From: DATFVA01 sp963832715
GTDB taxonomy: Bacteria; Bacteroidota; Ignavibacteria; Ignavibacteriales; Ignavibacteriaceae
Direction of reading: 5' to 3'
DNA: 64,000 bases
Assembly: GCA_963832715.1 (NCBI GenBank)
Contig: CAWHVB010000008.1
Span: 244,072-308,071, forward strand
A program made the translations under genes and the position numbers. This document shows positions 62,434 through 64,000 of this stretch, one piece after another (position 1 is the stretch's first letter; each line of letters opens with the position of its first letter). A model generated the notes under the pieces. The model was not told where the DNA came from. It made no database searches and worked only from the letters and a program-made list of their open reading frames with translations.

Positions 62434-63099
62434 CTAATATTTATTTCAAAACACTTAACCATTTAGTGATATACGGAAGTGGATGTATAATCTTAAATAT
62501 TTCAGAATTTTTAAAATAATCAGATAATTGTTTTCTAATTGATCAATTGAGGAGACCCGGCAGAATTGTATTTTAATTTTATTTAGTATATAATGTTCTA
62601 TTAAATCTAAAACTTCGCTAGTGGGATAGGCTTTATTTTTGATCACTTATTTTTGTTTCACCATAGCGTTTGAAATATTCGGCTAGATCATCTGACTCAA
62701 TTAATGAGTTGCATATCTCACAATTACAAACCATCTTATGATATATATCTTTAATAGAGTTCATTTAGTTTTTAATAAAATATTCTGAGTTTCGGGATCA
62801 TAATTATCCTAGTATGAAATTGGGGAAAATAAAACTTAGCAAGAGGAACACCACCCCCAACAGGAACAACCGATCGAGATTCACCATACTCTACTCCATG
62901 TCCCTACTCCAGCTCAACTTTAAATCTTTTCCCGAGAAGACAATTGACAAATAACTTCCATCTAGAATAAGTATCGGTATATCGAGTTGATTAAGAGATT
63001 CCATAAACTCTTTATATTTTTTTAATAAAGTTTCGCTCAAATTTGTCTCAGAAAAATCATCAACCCATAATAATATCCACAAACGTTATCTGATAAAAA

Positions 63100-63417
63100 T
63101 CAATAATATTTATTACAATAAGAAGTGTCCTGTAATATTTCTTTACTTATTGCTAATTCAGCAAATAATTTATCATTATGGGTTAGAAATTTTCTAAAGG
63201 ATCGTACAAGTTTAACATTAGAATCTAATTCTAAATCAAAATTATCCGCTTCCAGATAAAAATATGGAGCAATAAAAAAAACTGGCTCAATTTTCACATC
63301 ATCTAAAAATTCTTTAATATCGTCATTTACGTGATTGATGATATACTTTCTTTGAAAATCAATGACATTTTTACTGATTTCATCATAGTGATTAGTTTCC
63401 AAATCAACTGGCTCTAG
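63100..63417 (-). CDS. Second fragment of the broken CxCxxC-motif gene
   Basis: In the same frame as the N-terminal piece and directly after the TGA. An in-frame TTG at 63402 would give a 100-residue product (ETNHYDEISKNVIDFQRKY, EPVFFIAPYFYLEADN, FLTHNDKLFAELAISKEIL). It ends in SYCNKYY, where the next frame continues. It is probably not a separate gene. Confidence 0.5.
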   Translation of the reverse strand, partial: LEPVDLETNHYDEISKNVIDFQRKYIINHVNDDIKEFLDDVKIEPVFFIAPYFYLEADNFDLELDSNVKLVRSFRKFLTHNDKLFAELAISKEILQDTSYCNKYY

Positions 63418-63744
63418 TCAGCTCTTCCCAACTATTTCGTTAATTTTTGAATTGTAAATTTGAGCTAAATTTTCAATCGATTTTTTAATAACCCATTCAT
63501 TTTCTTTTTTTCTCATTATTGTTTTTACTGGATGTTGGAAAGCATAAGTTTGAGGATCAATAAAATAATTTTTTTTTGATAACTGAGATATAAAAGCAGC
63601 TATTCCTTCAGGAGCATGAGCAACAATATTGGCATTAATTCCAATTAAATCAAAAGAATCTTTAAACTCTCCTAAAAAATATTTGCTCTCACCAAAGGTT
63701 CCAAATAATACCAAATGCAAACAGTCACCATTATGAATTTCCAT
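63418..63744 (-). CDS. N-terminal fragment of the broken CxCxxC-motif gene
   Basis: The first open piece (108 residues) of the pseudogene above, starting ATG at 63744 with GGGGATAAG in front. It contains the pattern EGIAAFISQLSKKNYFIDP, then QTYAFQHPVKTIM and a helical stretch. It ends at a TGA whose downstream codons continue in the same frame (LEPVDLETNHYDEIS), so the stop looks like a nonsense mutation. On its own it is not expected to be functional. Confidence 0.6.
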   Translation of the reverse strand: MEIHNGDCLHLVLFGTFGESKYFLGEFKDSFDLIGINANIVAHAPEGIAAFISQLSKKNYFIDPQTYAFQHPVKTIMRKKENEWVIKKSIENLAQIYNSKINEIVGKS

Positions 63745-63745
63745 C

Positions 63746-64000
63746 TTATCCCCTTTCCATAATATATTGCTTGATATATTTTATTTTGGGTAACCATTGA
63801 TTAGAGTTTCTTTCTGCCTTTAATATATTTATCAATTTATTTTCTTCCGTAAAGATTAATATCCCAATTCCCCTCCTTTTTGCTTCATTAATAATATCCT
63901 TTCTAAATTTTTTATCAGGTAGACATATATAGATGTAATCAAATCCATTTAAATTTATTTCAGCCTGTTTAATGGCTCTACGCCAATTATTCAATTTCAA
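63746..64000 (-). CDS. Unrecognised gene, 3' end only (cut by window edge)
   Basis: The last 84 residues of a longer protein; the upstream part is beyond 64000. The text starts NNWRRAIKQAEINLNGFDYIYICLPDKK and goes on with AKRRGIGILIFTEENKLINIL and NQWLPKIKYIKQYIMERG. The WRRAIxQAxxN...FDYxYxC pattern and alternating strands could fit a PD-(D/E)XK-like or regulatory fold, but I do not recognise the family. It is first in the operon with the CxCxxC gene and the HNH genes. Composition is AT-rich like the rest of the island. Confidence 0.55.
   Translation of the reverse strand: MKLNNWRRAIKQAEINLNGFDYIYICLPDKKFRKDIINEAKRRGIGILIFTEENKLINILKAERNSNQWLPKIKYIKQYIMERG

Larger units (their letters stand above)
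62455..63744 (-). pseudogene. Broken gene with CxCxxC motif, possibly tRNA-guanine-transglycosylase-like (DpdA/Tgt family)
   Basis: One gene of ~420 residues disrupted by a nonsense codon and several frameshifts. Pieces in order: 63744-63418; an in-frame TGA at 63418-63420; 63417-63100 (FQRKYIINHVNDDIKEF, IAPYFYLEA); shifted 63082-62891 (VDDFSETNLSETLLKKYKEF, PILILDGSYLSI); shifted YGESRSVVPVGGGVPLAKFY; shifted DPETQNILLKTK; 62764-62633 with IYHKMVCNCEICNSLI; shifted KAYPTSEVLDLIEHYILNKI to 62455. The CNCEIC spacing equals the zinc motif of tRNA-guanine transglycosylases, with a candidate His in LIEHYILNK further on. The family call is tentative. It follows the edge gene by 1 bp, so it belonged to that operon. 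Confidence 0.55.

Noticed and set aside
63418..63420. Selenocysteine or stop read-through at the TGA
   Set aside because: No SECIS-like hairpin was recognised and many other breaks affect the same gene.

Overview
The window looks like a chromosomal segment from the Ignavibacteria / Chlorobi side of the Bacteroidota. The main reason is that eight secreted proteins end in the type IX secretion (T9SS) sorting domain in its typical Ignavibacteria form (NYPNPFNP motif, then KVYDxLGxEV, then SGVYxYxxxAGxF and a basic end). Hybrid two-component systems with reg_prop propellers, a CBM9/DUF5916 outer-membrane protein and many single-gene transcription units fit the same group. No rRNA, tRNA, CRISPR array or transposase was seen.

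Layout. 1-2 kb: a partial secreted protein, a TPR protein and a bacterial Ku. 2-14 kb: a nitrogen/carbon metabolism block with four glutamate dehydrogenases and two ~1000-residue proteins that join receiver-like domains to the ATP-grasp domain of PEP synthase/PPDK. Two [gdhA - hairpin - receiver/ATP-grasp] units stand in tandem, and this is the most unusual functional arrangement in the window. 14-30 kb: an M24 peptidase, T9SS cargo, Aat, an MlaF-like ATPase, a HEPN/MNT pair, a long SppA, an alpha/beta hydrolase and an NAD-binding/DUF2867-like protein. 30-38 kb: T9SS cargo, MscS, a dienelactone hydrolase lipoprotein, an OmpA protein and a DUF5916 protein. 38-49.5 kb: two paralogous hybrid sensor/regulators flank T9SS cargo and an S74-chaperone protein. 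49.7-53.7 kb: a compact ArsR-controlled operon with an ArsP-type permease, four thioredoxin-fold proteins and a CcdA-type membrane protein, with a clear palindromic operator. 54-60 kb: a serine beta-lactamase-like/TPR protein, two T9SS propellers, a lipoprotein and unusual 7-bp and 8-bp tandem repeats. 60.7-64 kb: an AT-rich, heavily broken island with two HNH endonuclease genes, a gene with a CxCxxC motif resembling tRNA-guanine transglycosylases, and an edge-truncated gene.

A recurring feature is the single-base frameshift. Reading the other frames rejoins split genes for gdhA (8.3 kb), a hybrid histidine kinase (39.15 kb), HEPN (22.05 kb), a lipoprotein (57.9 kb) and an HNH nuclease (61.4 kb), and shows many more breaks between 61.7 and 63.7 kb. 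Few of these fall in homopolymers. They could be real decay or errors in the underlying assembly, and the sequence alone cannot settle which.

Function: the 2-14 kb block probably handles glutamate/2-oxoglutarate interconversion, with the receiver/ATP-grasp proteins as putative signal-responsive partners. The T9SS proteins are exported to the cell surface. The arsR operon probably handles thiol or metalloid stress. Apart from the split genes, most of the window is ordinary, well-packed coding DNA.
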